Source of the DNA: Sabulibacter ruber
Lineage (GTDB): Bacteria; Bacteroidota; Bacteroidia; Cytophagales; Hymenobacteraceae
DNA length: 64,000 bases
NCBI RefSeq assembly: GCF_017355955.1
Contig: NZ_JAFFID010000002.1
Coordinates: forward strand, 682,001 to 746,000
Direction of reading: 5' to 3'
The stretch's first letter is position 1. Every line of letters starts with the position of its first letter. Positions 26,002 to 35,048 of the stretch are shown in pieces. The notes below the pieces were generated by a model. That model was not told the DNA's origin and searched no databases. It was given only the letters and a program-made list of their open reading frames with translations. The position numbers were made by a program, and so were the translations under genes.

Positions 26002-28581
26002 ATGAAGGCGAAAGATGTTAATGATGTGTCCCTTTCCCCCAGCGCGGATAACCTCACCAGCCAAGCATCGGCGGTAGAGGCACCGGCTTCCCCGACCCAA
26101 AAGGAGCTGGAGGCAGTACGCCGGGAACTGGAAAGCACCCGTCAGGAACTGGAGACCGCAAAAGCTGAAATCCGGCGGATGGCCTCCGAAAAAATCAACA
26201 CCAACCTGCTCCTGGAGGTAAGTGAGTACAAACGGGTCATGGAGTTGGAGCGGTTAGGCAAGCAAGTGCTGGAGAAGAGCACCATGCCCGGCAGTACGCT
26301 GGAGTCTACCGTGTCTTTTTACCTGAAGGGCATTGAAAACCTGCATAAAGGAATGTTCTGCTCCTGCATGCGCCTGAAAGGAGACCAATTATACAACATT
26401 GCCGCACCTAGCCTGCCGGCTAGCTTTCTGGAGGGTACCAACGGTATTTTCATCAATGAAAATGCCGGCTCTTGTGGAACTGCCGCCTACCTTGGGCAGA
26501 AAGTAATTGCCACCAGCATTAAGACAGATCCCCGCTGGAAAGATCATTACAGCTTTATGCTGAACTACGGGATGCAGGCCTGCTGGTCTTTCCCCCTGAT
26601 AGGAACCAACCAGAAGGTATTAGGTACGGTGGCCGTGTATTACCAGGAAGAGAAAGCGCCCACGCCAGAGGAAGAAGAAACCTTAGAGAGCATCAGGAGC
26701 CTGCTTCAATTGATTCTGGAAAGCAAACTGGCCGAAGAAGAGCTACGGCAGAGCAATGAGCGCTACTACTATGCCACCATTGCCACCAATGATGCCATCT
26801 GGGACTATGATATCCTTGCCCATAAAGTGTATTGGGGCACCGGTTTTGAGCGGTTGTTTGGGTATGCTATAAAGGAATTCGGGCCTGAAGTAGATGTGTG
26901 GGCCCAGCACGTGCACCCAGATGATTTGGATAGAGTATTGACTTCCCTGAACGGAACCATTGCCAAGGCTGATAAAGACCATTGGCGGGAAGAATACCGG
27001 TTCAGAAGAGCAGACGGGGAATACGTGCATGTGTTAGACCACGGCTCCCTGATCAAAGATGAGCAGGACAGGGCCGTGCGGATGGTAGGAGCCATGCAAG
27101 ACGTCACGGAAATGAAGGTGGCGACAGAGCGGCTGCACAAGCTCTCCGTAATAGCCCGGGAGACCATCAATGGCGTGATCATTATGAACCCTGACCGGTC
27201 CATCCAGTGGGTGAATGCGTCCTTTACCAGAATGACCGGTTTCCCCTGGCAGGAGGTGGTAGGCAAGGCGCCCGGGGAAATTCTGAATGGCCCCGAGACC
27301 GATATGGAAACCGTCAAGCTTATCCGGGGCAAGATGCAGGCCATGGAGCCCCTGGAGGCAGAGCTTGTGCAGTATACCAAAGCCGGCAAAAAGTTTTGGG
27401 TCAAAATGCAGGTACAACCCCTGTTTGATGACCAGGGCAAGTGCGAGAGCATCTTTGCGCTCCTGACCGATGTCACCCGGCAGAAAGAAGAAGAACAGCG
27501 CCAGCGCTTGCTGGTTTCTGTGATCACCAATTCCCGCGACGGGATCATCATCAGCAAAACCTCGCCGGAACAACCTATGGAGGTGGAGGCGATTTTCTTT
27601 AACAAGGCTTTCCTGCAGATGACCGGCTACGAGCTGGACGAGGTGTTAGGCAAGAATCCGAGATTCCTGATAGGACCCGAGACAAACACCCAGGTAATGG
27701 AAAACCTGAGGGAAGGAATGCAAAACCGGCAGCCCTGTGAGGCCGAAATAGAAACCTACCGGAAAGACGGTACCTGGTTCTGGGCACAACTGCTGCTGAT
27801 TCCTATTTTCAATGAGCAGCAGCAGATCACGCATTGGGTTTCCATGATCAGAGACATCACGGCCCGCAAGCACTACCAGCAGGAGCGGGAGGTGCTCATC
27901 TCAGAGCTAACCCAGAACAACGCAGACCTAAAGCAGTTCACCTTCATTACTTCCCATAACCTGCGCGCCCCCTTGGCGAACCTCACCGGTATTGCCAACA
28001 TGATCAACCTAGACACCGTACCGGAAGGCCGAAACAAGCTCCTGATCCAGAAGTTCATGGAGGCAACGGCGCAGATGAACACCATCATCAGCGATCTGTT
28101 GGAGGTGTTGGTTATCAAGAATAATCCGCACCGCAACAAAGAGCAGGTAGACCTGCATAAAGCCTTTGAACAGGTGGTGATGTCTGTGGATAAAATGCTC
28201 GCCGAAACCGATGTGCAACTGGAGACAGATTTCTCACAGGTGCCGCAGGTGTATTACAACGCCAGTTACCTGCACAGCATTCTGCTGAACCTGCTCACCA
28301 ACGCCATCAAATACCGTTCCCCAGACCGGAAACTGCACATCAGCGTCAGGTCTGTAAAAGAAGGCGAGAAAGAACTGCTTTATTTCTCAGACAACGGCTT
28401 GGGCATTGATCTAAAGCGATACGGCGAGCGCATTTTTGGTTTGTACCAGCGCTTCCATCAGCACAAAGACAGTAAAGGCATGGGGCTCTACATTGCGCAC
28501 TCCCAGGCCAAAGCCATGGGCGGCAACCTGAGCGTGGTCAGCGAGGTAGACAAAGGAGCCACCTTCATTCTGGAGTTCTAG
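26002..28581 (+). CDS. GAF/PAS sensor histidine kinase
   Basis: A cytoplasmic histidine kinase of 859 residues without membrane helices. Order: an N-terminal coiled coil (about 35-80, ELEAVRRELESTRQELETAK), a GAF domain (about 85-240), three PAS/PAC units (about 250-375, 375-500, 500-630), a HisKA domain with phospho-acceptor His652 in TSHNLRAPL, and a complete ATPase (NLLTNAIKYRSPDRK, DNGLGID, GMGLYIAH). No receiver domain is fused and no response-regulator gene is adjacent, so its partner is encoded elsewhere. GAF and PAS domains suggest sensing of small ligands, redox or light; the cue cannot be read from sequence. The ATG at 26002 is preferred over an upstream TTG at 25981. Confidence 0.92.
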   Translation: MKAKDVNDVSLSPSADNLTSQASAVEAPASPTQKELEAVRRELESTRQELETAKAEIRRMASEKINTNLLLEVSEYKRVMELERLGKQVLEKSTMPGSTLESTVSFYLKGIENLHKGMFCSCMRLKGDQLYNIAAPSLPASFLEGTNGIFINENAGSCGTAAYLGQKVIATSIKTDPRWKDHYSFMLNYGMQACWSFPLIGTNQKVLGTVAVYYQEEKAPTPEEEETLESIRSLLQLILESKLAEEELRQSNERYYYATIATNDAIWDYDILAHKVYWGTGFERLFGYAIKEFGPEVDVWAQHVHPDDLDRVLTSLNGTIAKADKDHWREEYRFRRADGEYVHVLDHGSLIKDEQDRAVRMVGAMQDVTEMKVATERLHKLSVIARETINGVIIMNPDRSIQWVNASFTRMTGFPWQEVVGKAPGEILNGPETDMETVKLIRGKMQAMEPLEAELVQYTKAGKKFWVKMQVQPLFDDQGKCESIFALLTDVTRQKEEEQRQRLLVSVITNSRDGIIISKTSPEQPMEVEAIFFNKAFLQMTGYELDEVLGKNPRFLIGPETNTQVMENLREGMQNRQPCEAEIETYRKDGTWFWAQLLLIPIFNEQQQITHWVSMIRDITARKHYQQEREVLISELTQNNADLKQFTFITSHNLRAPLANLTGIANMINLDTVPEGRNKLLIQKFMEATAQMNTIISDLLEVLVIKNNPHRNKEQVDLHKAFEQVVMSVDKMLAETDVQLETDFSQVPQVYYNASYLHSILLNLLTNAIKYRSPDRKLHISVRSVKEGEKELLYFSDNGLGIDLKRYGERIFGLYQRFHQHKDSKGMGLYIAHSQAKAMGGNLSVVSEVDKGATFILEF

Positions 28582-28716
28582 CCGCAACGCTTGAAACAAG
28601 TAGGCTTTCCTGATGGAAGGTAGATTTTTTGTCTTGTCGTTTCCGGTCCGGTTTCTGCAAATCAGGCGCAAATCAGAAGTGGTCTTGGCTGCCCGGAATG
28701 TGTATCTTGCGCCATT

Positions 28717-29430
28717 ATGCTTTCAACTCCCCTGAAAAACTACGCCATTATTGTGGCCGGTGGCTCCGGCAGCAGAATGCAGGCGTCCATGCCCAAGCAG
28801 TTTTTGCCCATTGCCGGCGAGCCGGTACTTATGCATACCTTGCGCAGATTCCATGCGTTTGACCCTGAGATGCCGCTGGTGTTGGTGCTGCCCCAGGCCG
28901 AGATTTCTACCTGGCAAGCGTTGTGTGCACAACACCATTTTACGTTAGCCCACCGGGTGGTCACAGGCGGAAGCACCCGGTTTCAATCGGTGAAGAATGG
29001 GTTGGAGGCGTTGGGAACCGAAGAAGATGGCGTGGTGGCCGTGCATGACGGCGTAAGGCCCTTTATTGACAATGCCATTCTGCAGGCAGCATATGCTGCC
29101 GCAGCGGAGAACGGGGCCGCCATTGTAGCTGTTTCTCTCAAAGAATCCATCAGGAGAGTGCGCGGCGCAAGCTCTAAAGCCGTGGACCGAACCGCCTATA
29201 AGCTGGTGCAGACCCCGCAGTGCTTCCGGTTGCCCCTGCTGCGCCGAGCCTATGCCCAGCCTGAGATCCCGCTCTTCACCGATGATGCCTCGGTGGTAGA
29301 ACGTTTCGGGCATAAAATCAAGCTGGTGGAAGGAAACTACCGCAACATCAAACTAACTACCCCCGAAGATCTGGTATTAGCCGAGGCATTCCTGCTGCAG
29401 GAGAAAAACGGAGCCGCGCAGAACCTATAA
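28717..29430 (+). CDS. ispD: 2-C-methyl-D-erythritol 4-phosphate cytidylyltransferase
   Basis: Third enzyme of the MEP isoprenoid pathway; forms CDP-methylerythritol from CTP and MEP in the cytoplasm. The CTP-binding start (IVAGGSGSRMQASMPKQFLP), VHDGVRPFID, the TDDASVVE segment and the C-terminal NIKLTTPEDLVLAE are all present, and 237 residues is the normal length. A -10-like TATCTTGC (28703-28710) lies only 6 nt before the ATG, so the transcript may be nearly leaderless. No other MEP gene is in the window. The gene converges on the ABC ATPase gene across a palindrome-family copy (29441-29478). Confidence 0.95.
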   Translation: MLSTPLKNYAIIVAGGSGSRMQASMPKQFLPIAGEPVLMHTLRRFHAFDPEMPLVLVLPQAEISTWQALCAQHHFTLAHRVVTGGSTRFQSVKNGLEALGTEEDGVVAVHDGVRPFIDNAILQAAYAAAAENGAAIVAVSLKESIRRVRGASSKAVDRTAYKLVQTPQCFRLPLLRRAYAQPEIPLFTDDASVVERFGHKIKLVEGNYRNIKLTTPEDLVLAEAFLLQEKNGAAQNL

Positions 29431-29529
29431 GTTTAAGTTCGTTTTTAGGGCGATTTCTGAAAAACAGCCCTAGAACAGCGTAAGCGCAAAAGAATCTTCT
29501 TCCCGGTAGGTACGAAACGCTTGCAATTC

Positions 29530-30267
29530 CTACTTCACACTGCTGGGGGTGTTTGCTGCCTTTTCTTCCAAAAAGCGTTGGTGCGCCAGCACCGTTTCCG
29601 GTGAGATTTTCTCTAATGAGGGAGAGGGTTGCGAGATGTTGAGCAAGTATCCTTGCAGAGGCAGCAGATTCAGCAAGTCATGGGTGATGCATAGCACCGT
29701 TTTTTGTTCTTCCCGTACCCAGCCGGTCATCAGATCAAAGACCCTTTTTTTATGGTAAACGTCTAGTTGTTGGGTAGGCTCATCCAGTAAGGCGATGGGG
29801 GCATCCTGCAGCATCAACTGGGCCAGCCACACCAACTGCTGCTCTCCGCCAGAAAGATCCGTAAACGAGCGTTCGCTCAGGTGTGCCATGTGCAGCTGGT
29901 GCAGCATGTTCTCGGCCCGGGCGTAATCGGCGGAGGTGTAGTGCTCCAGCAATCGCTTCTGCCGGAACAAGCCCATCACTACCAGTTCCCGCACCTTGAT
30001 GGGGAACGCCACATTGTTTTTCTGCGGAAGATAGGAGAGGGAACGGGCTATGGCCCCGGAGCGCGAAGCCAATGGCTGTCCCTGTACCAGGATTTGTCCT
30101 TGGTAAGGAACCTGGCCGGTAAGGGTTTTGAGAAAGGTGGATTTGCCGCTGCCGTTATGCCCAATAATGGCGATGAAGGATGGCTCCGGCACTAAAAAAG
30201 AAAGGTTGCGGATGAGTACGCGCTCGTCGTATCCCGCAACCAGTTCTTTTATTTCTAAGACGCTCAA
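29530..30267 (-). CDS. ABC transporter ATP-binding protein (FecE/HmuV-like)
   Basis: A single nucleotide-binding domain of 245 residues: Walker A GHNGSGKSTFLK, Q-loop LPQKNNVAF, signature LSGGEQQLVWLA, Walker B PIALLDEPTQQLDV and an H-loop ITHD. The sequence pattern fits ATPases of iron-siderophore, haem or cobalamin uptake systems (FecE/HmuV/BtuD group). No permease or substrate-binding gene is adjacent: the upstream neighbour on the same strand is DUF2795. The partner genes must lie elsewhere. An AT-rich repeat (30273-30356) abuts its start and separates it from DUF2795. Confidence 0.87.
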   Translation of the reverse strand: MSVLEIKELVAGYDERVLIRNLSFLVPEPSFIAIIGHNGSGKSTFLKTLTGQVPYQGQILVQGQPLASRSGAIARSLSYLPQKNNVAFPIKVRELVVMGLFRQKRLLEHYTSADYARAENMLHQLHMAHLSERSFTDLSGGEQQLVWLAQLMLQDAPIALLDEPTQQLDVYHKKRVFDLMTGWVREEQKTVLCITHDLLNLLPLQGYLLNISQPSPSLEKISPETVLAHQRFLEEKAANTPSSVK

Positions 30268-30272
30268 CCTGT

Positions 30273-30356
30273 TTAATTAAGAATTAGGAATTTAAAATCA
30301 AGAATTAGGGGCAGGTGATGCCATTCTTAATTCCTAATTCTCAATTCTTAATTGAG
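30273..30356. repeat. AT-rich inverted GAATTAAG-type repeat, copy 2
   Basis: Arms TTAATTAAGAATTAGGAATT.. (30273-30314) and the inverted ..TTCCTAATTCTCAATTCTTAA (30321-30356) contain the same words as the repeat at 3422-3557. The whole gap between two genes is filled by it. Confidence 0.7.
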
Positions 30357-30357
30357 A

Positions 30358-30579
30358 TTAGTATTCGTCTTCGTTAAACATGAAGTCTTCTTTGGTTGGA
30401 TAATCTGGCCAAACTTCTTCAATGCTTTCGTAAGGCTGACCGTCATCTTCCAGTGCCTGCAAGTTCTCTACCACTTCCATAGGGGCGCCAGAGCGGATAG
30501 AGTAATCAATTAATTCATCTTTGGTAGCTGGCCAGGGCGCATCTTCCAAATAGGAGGCAAGTTCAAGTGTCCAATACAT
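30358..30579 (-). CDS. DUF2795 family protein
   Basis: A 73-residue acidic cytoplasmic protein that is near-universal in Bacteroidota (MYWTLELASYLEDAPWPATKDELIDY at the start, ending in acidic residues). DUF2795 is a small helical domain that appears in proteins from many phyla; function is unknown. The gene has a strong promoter (TTG at 30665-30663, 18 nt, TATCTTTG at 30644-30637), which implies high expression. It is followed by an AT-rich repeat and the ABC ATPase gene. Confidence 0.88.
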   Translation of the reverse strand: MYWTLELASYLEDAPWPATKDELIDYSIRSGAPMEVVENLQALEDDGQPYESIEEVWPDYPTKEDFMFNEDEY

Positions 30580-30636
30580 AGTAAATTCGCGTTTTAAGTA
30601 TGGCTATACAAATAAGTTGCAGGAATGAACGGGCTG

Positions 30637-30665
30637 CAAAGATAAAAAAGTGTTTGACAATTCAA
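30637..30665 (-). promoter_or_regulatory. Candidate promoter of the DUF2795 gene
   Basis: TTG (30665-30663), an 18-nt spacer and a perfect TATCTTTG (30644-30637) lie 57 nt before the ATG at 30579. Confidence 0.6.
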
Positions 30666-30746
30666 AGAGTTCTTCTTATTGGTTCAACCCCTGCAACGCT
30701 AAAAGACAACGTTCAATTTTGTAAAATGTTTAGTTAAATCCTTGTT

Positions 30747-31544
30747 TTATTCTTGGTGCCGGGCTTTGGTTCGGCCATCGCCGGTGTTAAAGAGATAGTT
30801 GACGCCCACCTGAATACCGGCTACCATGTTCTGGCGCAGGGTGTAGTAATCTGGGTCACGAGCGTAGTCTTCTATGTGCTCTTCTTTGCGGATGTTCACA
30901 AAGTTGTAGCTGTACCGCAGATTGGCGGTTAGAATGAGGTTGGTGTTAAGGCTGTATTCCACGCCGGTGCCCAGTAAAATGCCCAGGTCGTACTCATTGA
31001 ATTCGCCTACTCTGGCATCTCTTTCCCGGTCGCTATCTTCGGTGCTGGCCATAAGGTGCGTGCCTTGCCCAATGGTAAAGCTTCTGTCTTTCACCTGGTA
31101 AGAAGCGGTGCGGGAAAAACGGTTTTCTTCCTCGCCTTTCTGCAAGACGCCTAATTGCGGGCCTACCTGGAAATTGAAGCGTAAGGTACCGGTGGTGGTG
31201 TATTTGAATAACAACGGAATATTCCAATACTCCAGGTCAATGGTCTTTTCGCCGGCTTTGTTGCCTGCCTGGTCAATGAGGTCAAACTTCTCGCCTTGGT
31301 TAGATTTGTAGAGTTCTACCTGTACGTTGTGGTTCTCGTTGAATTTATAACCTAAAACCGCGCCTATGGGGGCCCATTTGGTGGTAAAGCGGTGCTTGTA
31401 ATTCACATCTTCATACTGTTCATCATTGATGATCCAGGTATTCTGAAATTGCGTGGTAATGCCCAGGTAAGGACCTTTGATGTTCTGGGCCTGCGTTGAC
31501 AGGAAAGGAAGAGATAGGAAAAGTAGTAAAAAGTATTTCTTCAT
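30747..31544 (-). CDS. Outer-membrane beta-barrel protein (PorT-like)
   Basis: A 265-residue exported protein with signal peptide KKYFLLLFLSLPFLSTQAQ and alternating polar/hydrophobic strands typical of the small outer-membrane barrel group (PorT/OmpA-like N-terminal barrel): GPYLGITTQFQNTW, APIGAVLGYKFNENHNVQVEL, LRFNFQVGPQLGVL, GILLGTGVEYSLNTNLILTANLRYSYNF and AGIQVGVNYLFNTG. Function of such barrels is usually unknown. A perfect 17-bp hairpin ends 2 nt before the start codon and buries the ribosome-binding region, suggesting translational control or an upstream terminator. DUF349 lies 50 nt upstream on the same strand. Confidence 0.8.
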   Translation of the reverse strand: MKKYFLLLFLSLPFLSTQAQNIKGPYLGITTQFQNTWIINDEQYEDVNYKHRFTTKWAPIGAVLGYKFNENHNVQVELYKSNQGEKFDLIDQAGNKAGEKTIDLEYWNIPLLFKYTTTGTLRFNFQVGPQLGVLQKGEEENRFSRTASYQVKDRSFTIGQGTHLMASTEDSDRERDARVGEFNEYDLGILLGTGVEYSLNTNLILTANLRYSYNFVNIRKEEHIEDYARDPDYYTLRQNMVAGIQVGVNYLFNTGDGRTKARHQE

Positions 31545-31546
31545 AG

Positions 31547-31588
31547 CGTAAGGCGTTAGAAATGGTATATTATTTCTAACGCCTTACG
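31547..31588 (-). promoter_or_regulatory. Perfect hairpin directly before the barrel gene start
   Basis: CGTAAGGCGTTAGAAAT (31547-31563) is perfectly complementary to 31572-31588 with an 8-nt loop. It follows the DUF349 stop by 6 nt and ends 2 nt before the barrel start codon. No T run follows, so it is either a tail-less terminator of DUF349 or a translational control hairpin. Confidence 0.6.
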
Positions 31589-31594
31589 AATGAC

Positions 31595-32911
31595 TTAGGC
31601 AGTTTTGTTGCTAGGTACGCCTGCCTTTTTGCGTAAAAGATCTATTAACTCGTTTTTAGTGCGGATTTTCCGGTTAAAATTCTTGATTTTGCCTTCCAGC
31701 ATAGAGCGGAACGCCTCGTTACCAGGATTTGGATTTAATCTACCCAGGTTGGTTTCCAGCACTTCCAGTTCCTGCTTGTCATACTTAATGAAGTCGCGCA
31801 GGGCATTGATGCGGGCCTGGATCTGGTCTGTCTCAGAGTTCTTGCCTTCTGGCAACGGACGCTTGCGCATGAAATGCTCCAGGCTGCTCAGTTCAAATAT
31901 CTTGTCGCAGGCTACCAGGAAGCTTTCCCAAACGGCATCAGATTCTTCTTGCCGTACAGGACCTATCTTTTTCCAGGCGGCTTGTAGCTCCTTGGCTTTT
32001 GGAACGGCCTGCTGTACGGGCTGGTCTAACAGCTGCTCGGCCTGGGCTACTAAAGATTTCTTTTTCTGCAGGTTTTCCTCCAGGTACTTCTCTTTGGACT
32101 CAGATTTCTGGCTGTTGATATGTCTCTTAAGACGCTCAAAGAAGTGGTTGTTGGCCGCCCTGAAGCTGTTCCAGAGGTCATTGGACATCTTGCGGGGCAA
32201 GGTGCCGCCAATCTCTTTCCACTGGTTTTGCAGGTCTTTCAGCTTCTTGCTGGTCTCTTCCCACTCATCAGAGTTTTTGAGGGCTTCTGACTGGGCAATG
32301 AGGGCCTTGTACTTGTCAATGGTGCGGGAGAGCATGTCCTTCTTGTCCTGGAAGAACTCTTTCTTGCGGGTAAAGAAGCCTTCCAGGGCAGCTTTGAAAC
32401 GTTCTTCCAGTTCGTCGGTCAGGGCTTTGTCTACCGGACCGGTCTTTATCCAGTTCTGGCGCAGCTCTTTCAGCTTCTCGGTGGTTTCCTGCCAGTCAAT
32501 GCTGTTCTGCAGGGCCTCGGCCTGTTGGATGAGCGTGATCTTGGTAGCCAGGTTTTTATCGCGGTTCTTGGCAATAGCCTCCTTTATTTCAGCCTCGGCG
32601 GCTGAAAGACGTTGGTGCAAAGATTCAAAGTCGCCAATGGCGTCATACTTCTCAATCTGCTCTTTTAAGTGCAGTACCTTCATCAGGAAAGAACCTTTGT
32701 TCTCAGAGGTGGCAATCTTCTCCAGAAGGGCATCTACCTTCTGTTTGAAGTTCTCAAACCTGTGAGCAAAGTACTGCAGTGATTCCTCGGGGACCTCTTT
32801 TACCTCACCAACCTGGCGCGCGGGAAAATGCATAAATGGCTTCAACCACACCTGGTTACCCTCAATGTAGCCGTATTTATGGGCCTCCTCAGACAAATCT
32901 TTGGTTTCCAT
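31595..32911 (-). CDS. DUF349 repeat protein
   Basis: A 438-residue, highly charged, almost fully helical cytoplasmic protein with tandem DUF349 repeats of about 70-75 residues. Repeat cores carry a W/KELRxxWKxxGPV...FxxxxxxFF pattern: TTEKLKELRQNWIKTGPV, TSKKLKDLQNQWKEIGG and KAKELQAAWKKIGPV are consecutive copies, with a weaker one before them. Each repeat is a helical coiled-coil unit. DUF349 proteins are conserved in Bacteroidota and other phyla, with no established function. The N-terminus (YIEGNQVWLKPFMHFPAR) is a conserved head. It lies upstream of the outer-membrane barrel gene on the same strand and may be read with it. Confidence 0.88.
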   Translation of the reverse strand: METKDLSEEAHKYGYIEGNQVWLKPFMHFPARQVGEVKEVPEESLQYFAHRFENFKQKVDALLEKIATSENKGSFLMKVLHLKEQIEKYDAIGDFESLHQRLSAAEAEIKEAIAKNRDKNLATKITLIQQAEALQNSIDWQETTEKLKELRQNWIKTGPVDKALTDELEERFKAALEGFFTRKKEFFQDKKDMLSRTIDKYKALIAQSEALKNSDEWEETSKKLKDLQNQWKEIGGTLPRKMSNDLWNSFRAANNHFFERLKRHINSQKSESKEKYLEENLQKKKSLVAQAEQLLDQPVQQAVPKAKELQAAWKKIGPVRQEESDAVWESFLVACDKIFELSSLEHFMRKRPLPEGKNSETDQIQARINALRDFIKYDKQELEVLETNLGRLNPNPGNEAFRSMLEGKIKNFNRKIRTKNELIDLLRKKAGVPSNKTA

Positions 32912-33164
32912 CTACTGGATAATTAACTGAAAAATTCAAAGTCTATTTTGGTACAAGTTTATGAATTAACGCCAATTTTCATAACCCACCCCCGCCAAAA
33001 TTTCCGATATTTGCTACCATGAGCAGGAAAAAGACGAAACCTGACGTTTGTTTGCATACTGATTTTAGGGAACAAGGGTTATCTGTTTTGTTTTGCACCC
33101 GTTTTTCAGAAACAAGCCTGAAAACGGTCCCGCTCGTTTTGACTGATCTGAACCTATAACATTC

Positions 33165-34832
33165 ATGAGTAACGAAACCATTATTTTCTCCATGGCGGGG
33201 GTGAATAAAATTTACCCGCCGCAGAAACAAGTTCTCAAGAACATTTACCTCTCTTTCTTCTACGGTGCCAAGATTGGCGTGCTGGGTCTCAACGGCTCTG
33301 GTAAATCTTCTTTGCTGAAGGTGATTGCCGGCGTTGACAAACAGTACCAGGGCGAGGTGGCCTTCTCGCCAGGGTACAGCGTGGGCTACCTGGAGCAGGA
33401 ACCACAACTAGATCCGTCTAAAACCGTGATGGAAATTGTGCAGGAAGGCGCCGCCGAGACGGTGGCGTTGCTCAAAGAATTTGAGGAAATCAACGAAGCC
33501 TTCGCCGATGAGAACGCTGATTTTGACAAACTAATGGCCCGTCAGGGCGAAGTGCAGGAGAAAATGGACCACCTGGGTGCCTGGGACCTGGACAGCAAAC
33601 TGGAACGCGCCATGGACGCCCTGCGCACCCCTCCGGGAGATGCCATTGTAGGCAACCTGTCCGGTGGTGAGAAACGCCGCGTGGCCCTGTGCCGCCTGCT
33701 GTTACAAGAGCCAGACGTGCTACTGCTGGATGAGCCTACCAACCACTTAGACGCCGAGTCTGTGCTGTGGCTGGAGCAACACCTGCAGCAATACAAAGGC
33801 ACCGTAATCGCCGTTACCCACGACCGTTACTTCCTGGACAACGTGGCCGGCTGGATTCTGGAACTGGACCGTGGCGAAGGTATTCCGTGGAAAGGTAATT
33901 ACTCCAGCTGGCTGGAGCAGAAAGCCGAGCGCCTAGCCAAAGAAGAGAAAACCGAAAGCAAGCGTCAGAAGACTTTACAGCGTGAGTTGGAGTGGGCCCG
34001 CATGAGCCCGAAGGCCCGCCAGGCCAAATCCAAAGCGCGTTTGGGCAACTACGAGAAAATGGCCTCTGAGGAAGCCAAAGAGAAAGAGCAGAAACTGGAG
34101 CTCTTCATTCCAGACGGTCCGCGTTTGGGGAATGTGGTGATTGAGGCCGAGGGGCTGAGCAAAGCCTTCGGTGATAAACTCCTGTTTGAAGACCTGACCT
34201 TCAGCTTGCCACCGGCGGGTATCGTGGGGATCATCGGTCCGAACGGCGCGGGTAAATCTACCTTGTTCCGCCTCATTACCGGGCGCGAGCAAGCCGATGC
34301 CGGAACCATCACCGTGGGCCCAACCGTGGAAACCGCCTACGTAGACCAGCAGCACGAAAGCCTGGACCCGAACAAATCGGTGTTTGAGACCATCTCCGGT
34401 GGTACCGAGACCATGCTGTTGGCCGGCCGCCAGGTGAACGCCCGCGCGTACGTGAGCAAGTTCAACTTCACCGGCGGTGACCAGGAGAAGAAAGTAGGCG
34501 TGCTGTCCGGGGGAGAGCGTAACCGCGTGCACCTGGCCATGACCCTGAAGCAAGGCGCCAACCTGTTGTTATTGGATGAGCCTACCAACGACCTGGACGT
34601 AAACGCCATCCGCGCTCTGGAAGACGCGCTGGAGAACTTCGCCGGTTGCGCCGTAGTCATCTCCCACGACCGCTGGTTCCTGGATAGAATTGCCACCCAC
34701 ATCCTGGCCTTTGAGGGCGACTCCCAAGTGGTTTGGTTTGAAGGAAACTTCTCAGACTACGAAGAAGCCAAAAAGAAACGCTTGGGTGACGTGGAGCCGA
34801 AGCGTATCCGTTACAAAAAGCTGATGGACTAA
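33165..34832 (+). CDS. ettA: Energy-dependent translational throttle protein EttA (ABC-F)
   Basis: Soluble ABC-F protein that binds the ribosomal E site and gates the first elongation step according to ADP/ATP ratio. Two ABC domains: Walker A GLNGSGKSSLLK (about 45-55) and GPNGAGKSTLFR, signatures LSGGEKRRVALC and LSGGERNRVHLA, Walker B VLLLDEPTNHLDA and LLLLDEPTNDLDV. The arm insertion and the lysine-rich interdomain linker (about 245-310) match EttA, as does the length of 555. In Bacteroidota this subgroup is the common housekeeping ABC-F, not a resistance factor. It is monocistronic, ending at a terminator at 34857. Confidence 0.95.
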   Translation: MSNETIIFSMAGVNKIYPPQKQVLKNIYLSFFYGAKIGVLGLNGSGKSSLLKVIAGVDKQYQGEVAFSPGYSVGYLEQEPQLDPSKTVMEIVQEGAAETVALLKEFEEINEAFADENADFDKLMARQGEVQEKMDHLGAWDLDSKLERAMDALRTPPGDAIVGNLSGGEKRRVALCRLLLQEPDVLLLDEPTNHLDAESVLWLEQHLQQYKGTVIAVTHDRYFLDNVAGWILELDRGEGIPWKGNYSSWLEQKAERLAKEEKTESKRQKTLQRELEWARMSPKARQAKSKARLGNYEKMASEEAKEKEQKLELFIPDGPRLGNVVIEAEGLSKAFGDKLLFEDLTFSLPPAGIVGIIGPNGAGKSTLFRLITGREQADAGTITVGPTVETAYVDQQHESLDPNKSVFETISGGTETMLLAGRQVNARAYVSKFNFTGGDQEKKVGVLSGGERNRVHLAMTLKQGANLLLLDEPTNDLDVNAIRALEDALENFAGCAVVISHDRWFLDRIATHILAFEGDSQVVWFEGNFSDYEEAKKKRLGDVEPKRIRYKKLMD

Positions 34833-34856
34833 GTCTGTTTAGCACCTAGTTTTATG

Positions 34857-34892
34857 AAAAGAGCTCGGAAACGTAAGTTTTCGAGCTCTTTT
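34857..34892 (+). terminator. ettA terminator
   Basis: AAAAGAGCTCG (34857-34867) pairs with CGAGCTCTTTT (34882-34892), followed by TTGC. The loop begins GAAACGTA, a sequence reused in several other terminators of this window. Confidence 0.85.
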
Positions 34893-34970
34893 TGCTTAGG
34901 TAGTTATCAATAAGTGAACGGCTGGTAGAGCAATGGTTTGAATAAAAGATTATGCAAAAGTGAAAGCGTG

Positions 34971-35006
34971 TTGCTTAAATGTAAAGTTTGCTTTACATTT
35001 AAGCAA
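34971..35006. promoter_or_regulatory. Perfect 16-bp palindrome, likely operator of the membrane/XRE pair
   Basis: TTGCTTAAATGTAAAG (34971-34986) and its exact complement (34991-35006) around TTTG. It lies 43 nt before the membrane gene start, with no T run. The most likely reading is an operator for the XRE regulator encoded downstream. Confidence 0.6.
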
Positions 35007-35048
35007 TCTATACACAACTCACTTCTATCATTTAACAAGCTATCCATT

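Noticed and set aside
29530..30267. ATPase partner for the MacB-type permease at 22282
   Set aside because: The sequence belongs to the iron/haem uptake group rather than the MacB/LolD group, and the genes are 6 kb apart with unrelated genes between them.
34938..35048. N-terminal extension of the 35-kb membrane protein
   Set aside because: The in-frame ATG at 34938 would place the perfect palindrome inside the coding region and adds no hydrophobic or conserved sequence; the start at 35049 is better.
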